Below, one piece after another: positions 1 to 13,580 of a stretch of 64,000 nucleotides of DNA. The DNA is from Anaeramoeba flamelloides (taxonomy: Eukaryota > Metamonada > Anaeramoebidae). The DNA lies in NCBI GenBank assembly GCA_027625915.1, contig JANTQA010000015.1:2108001-2172000 (forward strand), given 5' to 3'. The notes beneath the pieces are model-generated. The model worked only from the letters and a program-made list of their open reading frames with translations, was not told where the DNA came from and did not search any database. Position 1 is the stretch's first letter, and every line of letters starts with the position of its first letter. Position numbers and translations under genes: made by a program.

Positions 1-520
1 ATTTTTTTTTTTATTACAAGATCAAAAGTCACTTGGTAAAAATGTGTTATCCTAAGGTTATTGAAACCGTGTAAATTATTGTTATGAAATCATATTTATT
101 TCTGATGGAATTCTATTCGATCTTTGATCTTGATATTTGATTAATAAATATGAAAAATTTTTACTTCATTTTCATTCACTTTTTCAAATAGAGACCACAA
201 ATACCAATAAACTTCGTTTGGGGACTGGATTTCTAAAAGAAAAGTATGGAAAACGAAGTGAAAAATGTTTCCTATTTATTATCCAAATACCAGTAGAAGA
301 TCAAAACAAACATTGTTGTTTTTACACAATAGATATCTAAGAATTTGATTTTTTCAATTTTTAAGAAAATATATTGTTTTTTTCGTTTTCTTTCAGACAT
401 CTATCAACAATTCTTTGACCTTTATTATTCTTTTTATTTCTTATGTGTGCTTCAAAGGCCAATTATATAAAATAATCGATACTTGAAAAAAATGTTGGCT
501 GCTTTGACAGAAACAGAGTT
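1..520 (-). repeat. Dispersed repeat family A, copy 1 (cut by window edge)
   Basis: About 500 bp matches the reverse complement of 18600-19130 by eye, with shared words such as CACTTGGTAAAAA, CCTAAGGTTA and CAACAATTCTTTGA. A third copy lies at about 5885-6400. The short ORF at 137-340 is in this repeat. It has no recognised coding capacity; the class is unknown. Confidence 0.65.
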
Positions 521-877
521 TAATTTTTTCAAAATGAATCTTATTTAAATAATAATAATTCATGGTTTACATTCAAATATTGGAAATTAAATATTCAATA
601 ACCTTTTGAATTTTTATAAAAATTGAATAAATTATTCACAATTAAACACAAGAACGATTTTTTCTGATCTTCAGAGAACAAATATTTGGTCTATTTTATT
701 TGAATTTTTATAATAAGATTAAAGTTTCGAAATAATTTATCCATACAAACTAATAGATATTGCCAATAGTTATAATTGATAAAAAAAAAAGGTTTTATCA
801 TTTTTTTATTTTATTTTTCCAAAAATTTCAACAAAAAAGGATTATTGGTTTTAATTATTAAAAAAAAGTTCTTTAAT

Positions 878-1080
878 TACAGTCAGTTTCACTTTTAAGG
901 CACAAACTTTCAACGAAATTTAAGGCACAAAAAAAAATCACAAATTAAAGCACAAAATTTTGGATTCTAGTAAAATAATTTGTAAAAATTAAAAATTCCA
1001 AATTTTGTGCCTTAATTTGAGATTTTTTTGTGTCTTAAATTTCGATGAAAGTTTGTGCCTTAAATTTGAAACTGACTGTA
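878..1080. mobile_element. ~200-bp fold-back MITE, copy 1
   Basis: A near-palindrome. The left end is TACAGTCAGTTTCA and the right end its inverse TGAAACTGACTGTA-like (GAAACTGACTGTA), with AAGGCACAAACTTTC mirrored as GAAAGTTTGTGCCTT. TA at both tips suggests a Tc1/mariner-type target. Degenerate relatives lie at 15700-15902 and about 60920-61100. Confidence 0.75.
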
Positions 1081-1630
1081 AAAAAAAAAAATACATATCT
1101 CTAAAATTGGTAAAGATGTTTGATTTTTAATTTTAATTAAATCTTTATTAAAATGAGTGAACTTTGATATTTGGGGGTCTATAATATTTACAAATCCCAT
1201 AATAAGATATTTTTTTTTTCTTCTTGATAAATCAAGAATATATCTTTTTACTACTTATTTATCAATACAATAAACAGAAAGTAACTTTTTTGGTTCAATT
1301 TCCTTTTTTTTTTATATCTTGTAGATCAACTTTCAAAACATTTTGTTCCAACTCTGGTCCTGTTGTAAACTAATTTACAAGTTTTCTTTGATTTAATATC
1401 AAATAAAATGAATTCTTCAAAGCTCATAAAAACATTTATAAAAATAGGAAAGTGAAAATAAAAAGTTAAATACATTTTTGTGATTTTTGAAGTATTGTAA
1501 AGAAAGGGAATAAAAAGAAATGGAAAGAAATTATTTTGTTTTATTAATAGTTTTTGAAATAGAATGGAAAAAAATTTAAGATGATATTCTTTTTTTCAAT
1601 TCCTAAATCTGAGTTTTATTTACCGTTTTG

Positions 1631-2046
1631 GAAAAAAAGTTCAACCTGGTTTTTAATTGGGAACATTACTGAAAATGAAAAATAAGATCAATTAAAAAAA
1701 GAATAAACAAATAAATAAAGACAAAATGAAGTATTTGCCACAATAACAGTTTTGTTAATACTATCTTTTCGTATGGGTTTTTCTTTGATTTATCAATTAC
1801 TATTATTTTCCAATTAAAAAATGAAAATTTGTTCAAAAAATTGATTATTTTTGAGATCTCCAAAACGACTCAAATCAACACATGAACAATTTTGATAAAT
1901 GAAGTAGATTTAAATTAAATTTATTTGATAGATTGAAAATAATATAATGGATTATTATTTGAAGTTAATTGGTTTATTCTTTTTATTGATTTTACTTTTC
2001 ATTTTCAGTAATGCTCCCATTTAAAAATCCGGTTGAACTTTTTTTC
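1631..2046. mobile_element. MITE-like element with ~75-bp inverted ends
   Basis: The left arm begins GAAAAAAAGTTCAACC and contains CATTACTGAAAATGAAAA. The right arm is its inverse (TTTTCATTTTCAGTAATG ... GGTTGAACTTTTTTTC). The middle has no supported ORF. Confidence 0.65.
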
Positions 2047-2649
2047 TGTGATGGTTAGAATTCTTAGTTCTCTAAAATATTTAAAATAGAACAGAATACT
2101 TACATAATATATATCAATGTGTAACCTAAAAAAAGACCAAACAAATAAATGTAAATCACATACTATTATTTGTTTCTTTGAAAGTCTCTTGTTCTAAAAA
2201 AAAAATAAGAAAAATAAGATAAAGAAGAGAAAATTTTTACCAATTTTTATGGAAATACCACAAAGTGGAAAATATTTTAAAAACAAACACAAGTTTTAAC
2301 TTTAAAGGATCAAGATACATTCTTTCGTTTTTAATTCTGAAACAAAATTTTACAAATCGGACCTTTCACTTAAAAAATTTTTACCTTATTGTAAAAAGGG
2401 AAGGAAAAAGTTATTCTCAAATATTCCTTCTGTCCTAAAAATAAAAAGAACCAATTGTCTTCGAAAATCAACATTAATTAAAAATCAAAATGTTAAAATA
2501 ATATTTCGCTTTAACATTTGCTTTATTTAGCAAATAAGAAAAAGAAATAAATAAAAGCCAAAAAGAAGAAAATGAGTTAAAAATTAGGTTTCAAAATATC
2601 TAATTCCAAAAAATCATTTTTTCAAATTCCCCACAACCAAATTTGTTCA

Positions 2650-2682
<33 letters not shown>

Positions 2683-2734
2683 AAAACCTCCTCATTAAAA
2701 AAAGAAAAAATTCAAAACAACCCAGTGTTTTTAA

Positions 2735-3135
2735 ATGAACGAAACACAAACAATAAGATCAACTACTCACTTGTATGTAAAAACAACAAACAATACACAT
2801 TTTCTTCTCAGTAGCCTTCATTCACGCTCAGACACCCAATTAATTGAAATTGATTCAGCCACTGGCTGCTTGTGTTATGATGCAATCCAAGACGTTGATC
2901 TTTTTGGCTCCGAGGAACAAGCACTTTTAGCGATAGAAAACAAAAATTGTAAAATCGACCACCAAATAAGGGCTGAGGGTATTATTGGCTGTGCTACTTT
3001 TGGCTCGACATTTTTCTTGGTCTTGATTAAGAAATCAGAAAAGTCACCTGTTTTGTTTGGTGGCCATGTAATTAAAAGAATTGACTCTGTGGAGTGGATA
3101 AAAATTAATTTAACTTATTTGTCACCACCAAATGA
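2735..3135 (+). CDS. SAC9: SAC9 copy 1, exon 1 (Sac N-terminal part)
   Basis: It starts at ATG 2735, the first in-frame Met after an A-rich leader. The exon encodes the N-terminal Sac-fold segment, with DTQLIEIDSATG and VEWIKINL matching plant SAC9 and copy 2. I end it at GT 3136 (gtatac), leaving phase 2. The open frame runs on to 3214 but turns into poly-Lys there. Splicing to AG 3264 restores a match to copy 2 of equal length. Confidence 0.8.
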
Positions 3136-6100
3136 GTATACCTCCCTTGGAATCATCCCAAAAACAAAAAAAAAAAAAAAAAAAAAAAAAGCTAAAACTC
3201 AAATGAGAAACTAAAAACTGTTTTCCTGCCTCAACTAACTATTTTTATCTTTTTTATTGAATAGAAAACAAAAACGAAACTTGGATCGATTTTCCTCAAC
3301 CCCAATTGAAGGTTTACATTTTTATTGTGAAACATTAGATTTAACTCGAAAGTTTCCTTCGAGCCACCAAGTCCATGAGTTTGTGATTTCTTTCTTTCTT
3401 CTTCTTTTTTTATTTTAAAACATTCTACAAAAATTTCAACATTCACCTGCAAAAAGGCTTCTTAACAGCAATTTCTTTTATTTTATGAAAACCAAATCGC
3501 TATTGAAAATGATACATACACCTATCAGCAATAATATATATTTTTCCTCTTAATTTTTAGTCCATCTATCAACAAGCCAAGACCAACAAAAAAAAAAAAA
3601 AAATCCATTTTTTTGAACACCACAAAACACAGAAAAAATCACAAATTTATTTTCTTTTGATTGCAACTCTTGAAAACTATTTCAGAATCGTTTTTGCAAA
3701 AAATCTTCCAGTGTTTTTTTTTTTATCTCTCAAAATGAATTATTTTTGTTGAAATAAAGCTATTAAAGACATTAACACACAATGGAATATATTAAAATAC
3801 CAGAAAAAAACAATAAATGTCTGAAATACAACAATAAATTTAAAAATAAAACCATTTAATTGTATTTAAAAGTAGAAATAGACTATAAAGTCATATTTTA
3901 TTTCAACCAATATTAAAACAACATGAAATACATTTTAAAAGATGCTATTTTCATTGCAAGTATTTTCCCAAAATTAATTTATAATGAGCAAAGTTAATTA
4001 AGAATCAAATTGGAATTTATGAAAGAGTTTTTCATAGTATTTAATTATCTTAATTTACAACAATCATTTGCCACGAATGGTCGACGTTCAACTGTGTACC
4101 AATAATTACTTAATTCTTGGATACATAATTTCAATGCGCAGCTATTTTAAAAAAGTGGGACAAAAAGTATTCAAGACTGCATCTAGAAAACTTCTTAAAA
4201 GAGTAAGTCAAATAGTTTAAGAGCAAGATTTAACAACTTTTAGATCTCACTTTTTCAAAATGGATGTTATGATTTATTTTCAGATTTGGATCTTTGTTTT
4301 CAACTGATTTATCAAATTCACCATGCCCTACCATTGAACTCGAATAATTTCTATGATTTGGCAGAGCTAAAATCTGTTGTTAAAATTTTTGGGTCTGTCG
4401 GTAGATATACGTGATGAAAAAAACCAATTAAACTTTGTTTATGTCAAACTGTACCGAAAAAAATTTACAAATAAACCCCATTCCAAAAATTTGGACACAC
4501 CTAAAATCAAAAATAGGCAAAAAAACTCAATTTATTATATTTTTCCAAACGTAATATAAAACCACATTTAAGTTACCCTGGTATTAATGTTTTTATCAGT
4601 AACCATTTTCATCCAAATAAAAGAAAAAAATATAAAACATCAAAAAAATAAAAACAGGAGTGTCCAAAATAATGAAACGAACGAGAACAAAAAATGTATT
4701 GGTAAATTTGTTGAAATTTCACCAACAATTTTTGATCGATCAAATGATAAGATACCATCAACCAATTGTCTGTGAATTTTCTATTTAACAAACCCAACAC
4801 TAACCTTCTATCAACCATCGAAAAAATTTTTCAGATCTAACGAAAAAGATTACTCAACTGGAAAAAAGGAAATGAAAACAAAACAAAAAAGACAAAACAT
4901 GAAATAGTTTGTAAAATCAAAATTATTTCCAAATTGAATTTAAAATGTGGTATTGTTATTATTTCAACAGTTTAAACTGTGTTCAAATTTTTGGAATTTA
5001 GTTTATTAGGGATTTTCCGTAATTTCTATAATGAAATAAAAAAAAAAATTGAGGAAAAGACATTTATTTTGATTTAATATATCAAGAAGAAACAGAAAAT
5101 GCTATTACAAAATCAAAAGATATTCTCCCATTTTTTGAGATTTAAGATTTTTTTTCGAAAATTTTTTATGTTATTTATGTAAACCATATTTTATTTTATG
5201 GAAGATATTTAACGGAATTTATTTTATGTAAAAGATATTATGTAATTTTCTGTTAATAATACAATTTTTTGATGATTTTTTTTTTTTTTACAAAATTAAA
5301 GTTTAAAGTAAATAATGGTAAACCCAAATAATTTAAAAGTTTTGTATAATTTCAAAACCCAAAAACAGATAACACAAATAAGAAGAAACATATTTTAATA
5401 ATAAAAAGTTTCAAGAGATAAGAAAATAGTTTGAGATTAGTATACCAAAGCAAAGAACAAATTATTTCTGTTATCATATCCCATATAAGAAGAAGTCTTA
5501 ATGAATGACTAGAAATCCGATAAAAATTAATATGCATTATAAATTATGATATTCATCAATAGACTCAGAAAAATAAATAATGAAATCCAAAACTTTTAAT
5601 TTATTGATTTTTTTCAATTTTTTTTAATTAAAATACTTTATTACATTTTTTGATCTTCTAATTTAAAAAAATCATCTATTTTGAAATTTCTGTTTCGGTA
5701 ATTCATTTTCAAATGCTTTCTGTCCAATTTTTTCATATTCAGCAAAAATATTACCTCAAAAGATTGACTTATCTTGAAAATTTAAACAAAAAAATCTATT
5801 TTGGAAATTTAAACAAAAAAAGTATTATGGAATTTCTGTCACGTACTTCATTTTATGCAAAAAGATTACGTAAAAACCCTATTAATTATTTTTTATAATT
5901 GGACTTTTAAGAATAAAAAATAATCAAGTATAATGATGTACATTAGAGAATAGTTTATATCAGTAAGAAGCAAATCTAATGAATGAATAGATTTTCTTAA
6001 CAATTAAAAAACTCAAATTCTTATTGCCATCATTGAAAAAAACAACAATGTTCATTTTGATCTCAAATTGAAGATCAAAGAAAATTCCAATAGAATCATT

Positions 6101-9100
6101 CCCACTGTTTCAATAATATTAGAATAACGCTTATATTACCTAATTGTCTATTGTTCTTAATTAGTGACTATAGATCTTGCAATAAAAAAAAAAAGTTTGC
6201 AAAACAATTATATCAAAAAACAGAAAAAAAAAAAAAAAGCAAAAATGTCCAAAAAAAAGTGATTGAAAAAATAATTTCAATTTTGAAATTTCCAAAATAA
6301 AATTTTTTCTTCTAATATCCATCTAATCCCTTTAAGCACCTGTAATCCATTCATTGCAGATGAGCCCCTTTGACCGGAAAAAGGTTTACAATAAACTAAA
6401 ATCAAACAAATCAATATAACTGTACGTTTCCCCCACAATAATGTATAAAATACTGTTTTTTTATAATAAGTTGTAAATTTTCATATGTTTAATGGTTAAT
6501 TTCAAGTTTGAGAAGCTTTAATGAATTTATTTTTTTTCAGTTGATTAGTTTTTGTTTTGTTTTATTAAAATGAACGTTTCAAACAAATCAACTTTGATCT
6601 TTGAATTGTTAAATTAATTACTTTTTATATTTTGATTTTATTCTTCAAGAAAATATAATTTAGTAAACTATTTCTGAATTATTTCTCTATATAAAACAAT
6701 TGTTAACAACCCTTCTCTACATTTCAGGAAATTGGATAAACGAAAAAAATTAAAATCAAATTACTATTCGAGAAAAAAAATTGTCAAATCTAACCTATAT
6801 TTCTAAAAATAGTGACTCACCTGAAATAATAAATTGATTATATATTCTTTTGGTATCCGAGAACAACTAATACTTAAATCTTATTTATAATTCACTTTTA
6901 AATCATTCTATATATATAAGCCTGATATTTTAAAAATTAGATAAAAATAAAATTAAAACCCCCAAAAAAAAATATTTACAATTTTTTAGTGTAAATTAGG
7001 AGAGGTGATTCAACAAAATTACTTCCTCTTACAGACGTTAGGTTTTTTTTAATTTGAGAAATAAAAAGAAAATTTATTTAATTTTCGGTTTATTTCTCAA
7101 ATTAAAAAAAATAACCTTTAGCTTTTCTTGAGTTTTCTATTTATTTGGAAAAACGATAGATTTTCATTAGGTTTTTTTGAGTTTTCTATTTATTTGGAAA
7201 ATCAATGGATTTTCATCAGGTTTTTTTGAATATTCTATTTATTTGTGAAGTGTTCTTGTTTTTTTTGAATTTTCTATTTATTTGAAAAATCTATAGATTT
7301 TCGTTAGGTTTTTTTTACTTTAGAAATAAACAGAAAATTTATTAAAATTTTCTGTTTATTTCTAAAGTAAAAAAAAACCTAGAACACTTCACAAATAAAA
7401 TAGAAAACCTCAAAAAAACCTAGAACACTTCACAAGACAAAACAGAAAACTACAAGAAAAGCTAGGCACTTAACCGCACTCGGTGGTACTCCCTGGAAGG
7501 TGAAATTTATTTAGAGTTTTGTATCCTAGATATTATGTAGGTAAGATTATAACTCATAGGATAGCCTTTCTTTAAAAAATGAAAAGAAAAAAATGTCTTT
7601 TTGAAAAAAAGAAAAAGTAAAAGAAAAGCAAAAAATAAAAGTGATTAATAAAATAACAAAAAAAGCAAAAATTTAATTTTTTAAAAACTTTTGTTTTGTT
7701 AAAATGGTGTTAAGCAGGTTGTTGGTTGTTTCCTTTTATTTTGATTACCTTGGAAATTTCTAAATCATCATTATCATACTAACGGTTTGTGTAATACTTT
7801 ACTTGACAGAAGTTGATCTCAGTACAAGGTAATTATTATCGTAATAGCCAGAAGTTAAGACCAGTCAAGTGTAATTGTGTATAAGAAGAAGTTACATTAC
7901 TACCAGAATTTCTCTTCTTCAATGCCTTTTTTCGCCAAATTAGAGCAACACCATTGATTATTTTTCTTCTTCTCTACTTTTTAATTTAATATATATATAT
8001 ATTCTTTTTTTCGATAAAAAAAAAAAAGAAACTCAAAAAAAGTAAATGGATAAATAATAAATAATTACAATTTAAAAAAAAATAAAAAAAAAAAGTGTAG
8101 CAATCAATCTAAAAATGAAAACAATGAATCATTTAAAAATTGAACAAAATATGTAGAAAATTAAACAGTTTTGTAATTTATTTGAGTACTTCTTTTTTTT
8201 TTCTGAAAAAAAAAATAATTATTATCCTGTGTCAAATTCGTTATTATTAATTATTTCTGAAATCAAGTCATTTTAAAAAAGTGAAAACAAATTGTTTAAA
8301 AAATTATTACGTGTATTGTTATCATTCTTCTTTTAAACTGTTTTCTAGAGAACCACTTTAAAACTTTTTGTAATTTACTTTTTATGTATTACGTATAATT
8401 ATATATGATACTTTTTAAAAATATTTTGAACAAAACATTTCTTTTCATTTCAAAAATTTTATTTTTTCAATTTGAAACAAATTTCTTTATATTTTAAAAA
8501 AACAATACTTTGATATTCATCAATTTATATATATATATATATATATTCTTTATAATTTAATTTCCAAAACATACAAACCCTTTTAAAATTATTTTTCACT
8601 CAAAAGTTATATACCAGAATTTTGCTTTAATGGATTTTTATCAGAACCTTTTCAAAAACTTGGTTTAAGATCTTGGTGTATAGTGTTACTTCAAGGGTTA
8701 GCAATCGGGAAAAGAATTGCAGCTAATATCGTTCATATGGATAAACCAAAGGAAAAAGAACAAAGAAAAAAAATAAAAAGTCCAAATAAAAATGAAATTG
8801 GCATTTTTCTAATAACAAGAAAAACAAACCTCAACCCTGGAACTAGATATTATGCACGTGGTCTTAATGAACGCGGAGGTAAGTATAATTATTTAAAGCA
8901 ATTATTTCTAAAAATATATTAATACTTTCATAATTACTCTATTTTTCTCATGATTATGTAATTAATAAATAATTTTCTTGAAAATAAGAAAGAATATACT
9001 TATCATAATTAATTTCCAAGTTATAAAGATAAAAGCCATTTCATAAAAAAATGGGGCAAATTTATTCTAAAGCATCTTTATTTAACTCGATTCTGATATG

Positions 9101-12100
9101 ACTATTTAAAAATAATCAAAATGATCATTCAACCGTTTCTTGATTCTTAATAATAATCCAATTTGTTTGTAAGTACGGTATTACTTTAACGAAATATATG
9201 AAAGTTTTCTGATCTCATTTTTATATGATATTTTTAACAGTGTAAGAAAAGTAGTGTATTATTATTTTTCTTTTTTTCTTATAAACAATTGTTATTGAGT
9301 AGATTTAATCTAAATCAGAATTGAAAACGACAACTGTATTTTATTGTTTAAAAAATCCTATTGAATAGTTATCCTATTGTCAATTTTTTATATTAAAATT
9401 TATCTTGCAACGTTTTGTGTCCAAAAAGAGTGAGGGGTATGTATTCATTTTTAAAAAACATTTTGGTTGATCATTATTTTTAAATATACCCAATAGGCAT
9501 TAATCTAATCATTATATATATTTCTCGCCATTTCATATTATCAAATTCATTAATAAAACTACTTAAAAAAGAGAATATTATTTGAAATGCAAAAAAAAAC
9601 ATTTCCCCAGCAACTTTTTTGGAAATTACTCTATTGACTAAAAAAAAAATTAAAATTTTGAATATCTTCAAGTTTCTCTTTATATCTTATTTAAATTTAA
9701 TTTTAAAAAATTTCAAATTTTTTTTTTCTTTACTTGATAAACGATAATTTTTATAATTTACAAGTCTTTATATTCAGCATGATAACGTTGTTTTTGCTTT
9801 TTTATTTAAATACTTGAAAAAAAATTTGTTTACAATTTTTTGAATCTAGTTTTTTTATAAATTATTTTTTCAAAAATCTTGACTAACTTTGTAACGTTAT
9901 TGGAAGTGGTTTTGTTGGGGTTTTATATCATATTCTTTTCAAAATAAATTTTCACTTTTTAGATCAAAATCTTTTTTTTTAATTTCCAAAAATTTTTTGT
10001 TTTTTGTTTTTCTTTCGTATTCTTTTTTTTTTTCTGTTTCTTTTGTTTTTGCAGAAGATTATCTGGGAAAAACAAAGAGATCTTTGTAAATACCAAGAAA
10101 CAAGAAGAAAATTAAGAGTATACAATCCCTTTTAAAGTGGATATATTTATTAGCAAAAAATCTTCTTATTCACTTTTTTTCATTGAAAATTCCGTAATAA
10201 AAAATTTTTAATACTCATTTCAAAAATTGTGATTTCAATATTTACAAGTTTTTATTTTTATTTTTTTTAATTTTAAAAATATTAGGTTTAGATTTGTTAT
10301 ATTAAATTAAAAAGTGAATTATTTATAAGATTTAATAATTAGTTGCTCTTGAATACTAAAGAATTTTTTTTTTATCAATTTATTATTTCAGGTGAGCCAC
10401 AATTTTTAGAATATTGTTTATATAGATATATAGATTTATATTTTGATGGGTGATAATCTAAAATTTTTCTTGATGATATACCTTTCAAGATTATTTTGCT
10501 ATCTATCTAAAAATCAAAATAAACAAAAGAACAATAAATTGAAGTTTTATTATTTAAAATAAAATCTCAAGATATTAATTTTATCTCTCTAATTTTATGT
10601 TTTCAATACAAATAATTTTTTATTCACTAATTTTTGATACAATAAATTTTTGGACAAGATTTGAATTTCTAAAAATTTATCATGGATATATTAAATTTTA
10701 CAATTATTTTATTTTCTTTTGATCAAGTCTTATATATATATATAAATAGTTGCTTTAAAAAAATGTTTTCAAAAAAATTTTTTTCTAAAGTACTTAAAAG
10801 TATTTCTCTTGTGGTTTGTAGTCTCTTTTAAAATACATTTTGAAAACTTTTTTGTCGCAGTTTTTTAAAATGAAAAAAACATTATGTTTAAAATTAGATC
10901 AAAAAATTGTAAAAAGTATTCTTTCAGTAATTATCATAAGATGAAGTAGGGCTAAATTACAAATACCTAATAAAACTTTTTGTCCATACTTTTTTAAATT
11001 TTTTAACAAGATCCTAAAATACAACAACACACAATTTAATTTTATGTTGTATTCTTTAAAAGAAATGTAATAATAAATCATTATTCAAAAAAAAAAATAA
11101 TAAAAAAAATAAAAAATAAAAAATCAAAAAAATAAAAAAAAAAAAAAATAATTAAAACAAAATCAACAAAAATATAAAAAATAAACAATTATTAATAAAT
11201 AATAAAATAATAAATAATGAAATAGAACCTGGAAATGAAATGGAATGTGAATTATTTATTTTAAAATATAGATCAACTTCAATACATTATGTCAGCACAA
11301 TTTTCCGAAGAGGCACTGTACCTGTTAATTGGGAAACAAAATTAAAATCCAATGTGTCACTTGCACCTGATTTAGTAATTAAAAAAGATCCATATAAAAA
11401 TGCAGAAAAATATTTTTCAAGACTTGCAGGTGAGTTTGGCAAGCATCCAATAACTTGCTTTAATTTATTAAAATGTGATATTGAAAGCCATGAAGTAGTG
11501 TTAATCGAAAAATATCAGCAATGTGTGAAATATGCCCAAAAATTTATCAAAAATAAAATAAAATTAATAAATTTTGATTGGCATAAGAATACAAAAACGT
11601 TTGGATTAGAAATGGCGGTTGAAGGGTTATGGTTGCAATTAATAGAAATATTAAAAAAACAGGATTTAAATGAGGGTTACATCAATTTAATTCACAATAC
11701 AAATAATTCAAAAATAATATATAATAAAAAAAAAAAAAAATATTTTTATAAAGAAATTTTCCAAGTATATAAATGCCCCGAGAATAATGATTTATGGGCA
11801 ATTTATGAAAATACAAAATCCCAAAGCGGAGTTGTTCGTTTTAATTGTGCAGATTCTTTGGATCGTACGAATGTTTGCACCTTTTTCGTTTCGATTCAAA
11901 TAATTACAGAAATGTGCTATAGATTGGGTCTCGGATTAAATTTAAAAAAAACATTTCATAATGATCAAAGCCAAAGCCAAACACAAAGTAATAATGGTGG
12001 TGGTGATGATGATGATGATGATGATTATAATCAAAATGAAAGTGGAAATAAAAGGAAGGGTAAAAGAAAACAGAGAAAGAAGAGAAAGAAAAAAGACAAA

Positions 12101-13545
12101 GAAAAATTTGAGAAATGGAAGTTTTTTAAATCATCGTTTAGTAACGTAATTAAATTATTAAATACAGATATTTTATCTACTTTAGCAGAATTTTTTGTAT
12201 CAAACGGTGATATTATTTCAATGCTCTATACAAACTCGCCTGCATTATACACATCTTTGATTCGAGAATATAATCCAGAATTAAAAAAAATAACCCCATC
12301 AAGTAATACCAAAATTACATTACAACGGAGATACCAAAATGTTAAAAAAGATAAATTTCGACAGATCCAATATGAAATGTTTTTAGGGTTGAATTTAGGA
12401 AAGCATTTAAATCAAACTGCGAATCAATTAATTCAAAGGGTGTTGTTATCAAATTACCCCTCTTGGTGTTTAACAGATATTGTTAGTGATCAAATCTTAC
12501 CAAAAATTGGGAAAAATAAAATTATTCAAGACAAATGCGAAAGATTAATTTTTGAACAAAATTTGTGCTGGGTCACGCCCTCAATAAAAAATAAAGATGT
12601 TCAAATTTGGCTATATTTAAGCAAACCGTCAATAATCACGGAGATTGCTATAACTGTACGCGAGCAATATAACAATGCAGTAATTCCCATGTATGTTGAT
12701 ATTTATATTGGTAATCAAATTGATACCTTAAAACTCGTTTTTAAGAAAATCCAAATGCCTAGAACGGTGGATGGAACAATTTTATATTTTGATCTAGGTA
12801 AAATGAATTATTTATTGAATCCGGAATTGATGTTTAATTATAATGAAAATTGTGAAAATATTAGATTATTTTCGAAAATTGTCTTATTAAAATTTTATAA
12901 TATTGAAACTAATAATAAATTTTTAACTTCATCAATAAAAAATTTTGAAAAAATTGCTCTTGGCTTAATACAGGTGTTTGGTGTGCCCATAGAATCCAAT
13001 AAACAACTCTATTATGATTTTGAAAATAAATCAAAAAAAAAATTAAAAAGCATAAATTTTAATATCAAGGATTATTTATTAATTCAAAAAGAAATCAAAA
13101 GCTTTTATCATAATATTCATAATAGTAACCTGAATAGAAATCAGAAGAATAATAAAATAAAAAGGCAATCTTCTTTATTTCCAAAATTTAAAAAAGTTAA
13201 GATAAAGGGGAATGAAAATAGAAAAAAATTAGAAAAATTTTCAATCAAAATAAATTTAAATTCAATTCCAGTAAAGGGCAATAAATTATTTCAAAGCCAA
13301 AACAAAAAGATAAATTTTTTAAAAAAAAAACAAAAAAAAATTTTTATAAAACCCTTTCCAATTTATGATAATTATTTAAATTTTTATCAATTAAAAGATG
13401 ATAATGTAAATGAGAATGATGGTGGTGGTATTAATGATAAGAATAAAAAGAATAATAAGGATCAAAAGAATAATAAGGATCAAAAAAAGAATAAGGATCA
13501 AAAAAAGAATAAGGATCAAAAAAATAATCTTTCAAAAAATGTCAG

Positions 13546-13580
<35 letters not shown>

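Larger units (their letters stand above)
521..2734. other. Intergenic/5' flank of SAC9 copy 1
   Basis: Apart from the two MITE-like elements listed, this is AT-rich DNA with homopolymer runs, including about 30 A at 2650-2681. No gene was seen. The ORF at 1666-1863 on the minus strand lies in the 1631-2046 element. Confidence 0.6.
3379..8606 (+). other. SAC9 copy 1 intron 2 (5228 bp, repeat-filled)
   Basis: This is a phase-2 GT-AG intron at the same protein position as the 96-bp intron 42944-43039 of copy 2. It contains a TA-flanked MITE copy (about 4474-5005), a dispersed repeat copy (about 5885-6400), a nested inverted-repeat block (about 7037-7462) and TA microsatellites. I saw no convincing gene inside. 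Short ORFs at 4377-4559, 4587-4775 and 5713-5898 fall wholly or partly in repeat DNA. Confidence 0.75.
8879..11225 (+). other. SAC9 copy 1 intron 3 (2347 bp, repeat-filled)
   Basis: This is a phase-1 intron (GTAAGT...ATAG) at the same position as copy 2 intron 43624-46363. It holds a repeat copy related to 41600-42180 (about 9045-9560) and a copy of the GTGACTCAC-ended element (about 9865-10420). The rest is AT-rich with no recognisable feature. Confidence 0.75.

Noticed and set aside
4060-4400. Possible decayed coding fragment (a reading with HHALPLNSNNFYDLAEL)
   Set aside because: Several stops, no recognised family and no second copy in the window.
4377-4818. Short ORFs on both strands
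   Set aside because: They fall in or next to a MITE copy, and related sequences recur at 45.7, 52.4 and 61.9 kb without conserved frames.
7440-7510. GC-richer patch (AACCGCACTCGGTGGTACTC) considered as tRNA or small RNA
   Set aside because: No cloverleaf, no T-loop consensus; it is the edge of the inverted-repeat block.
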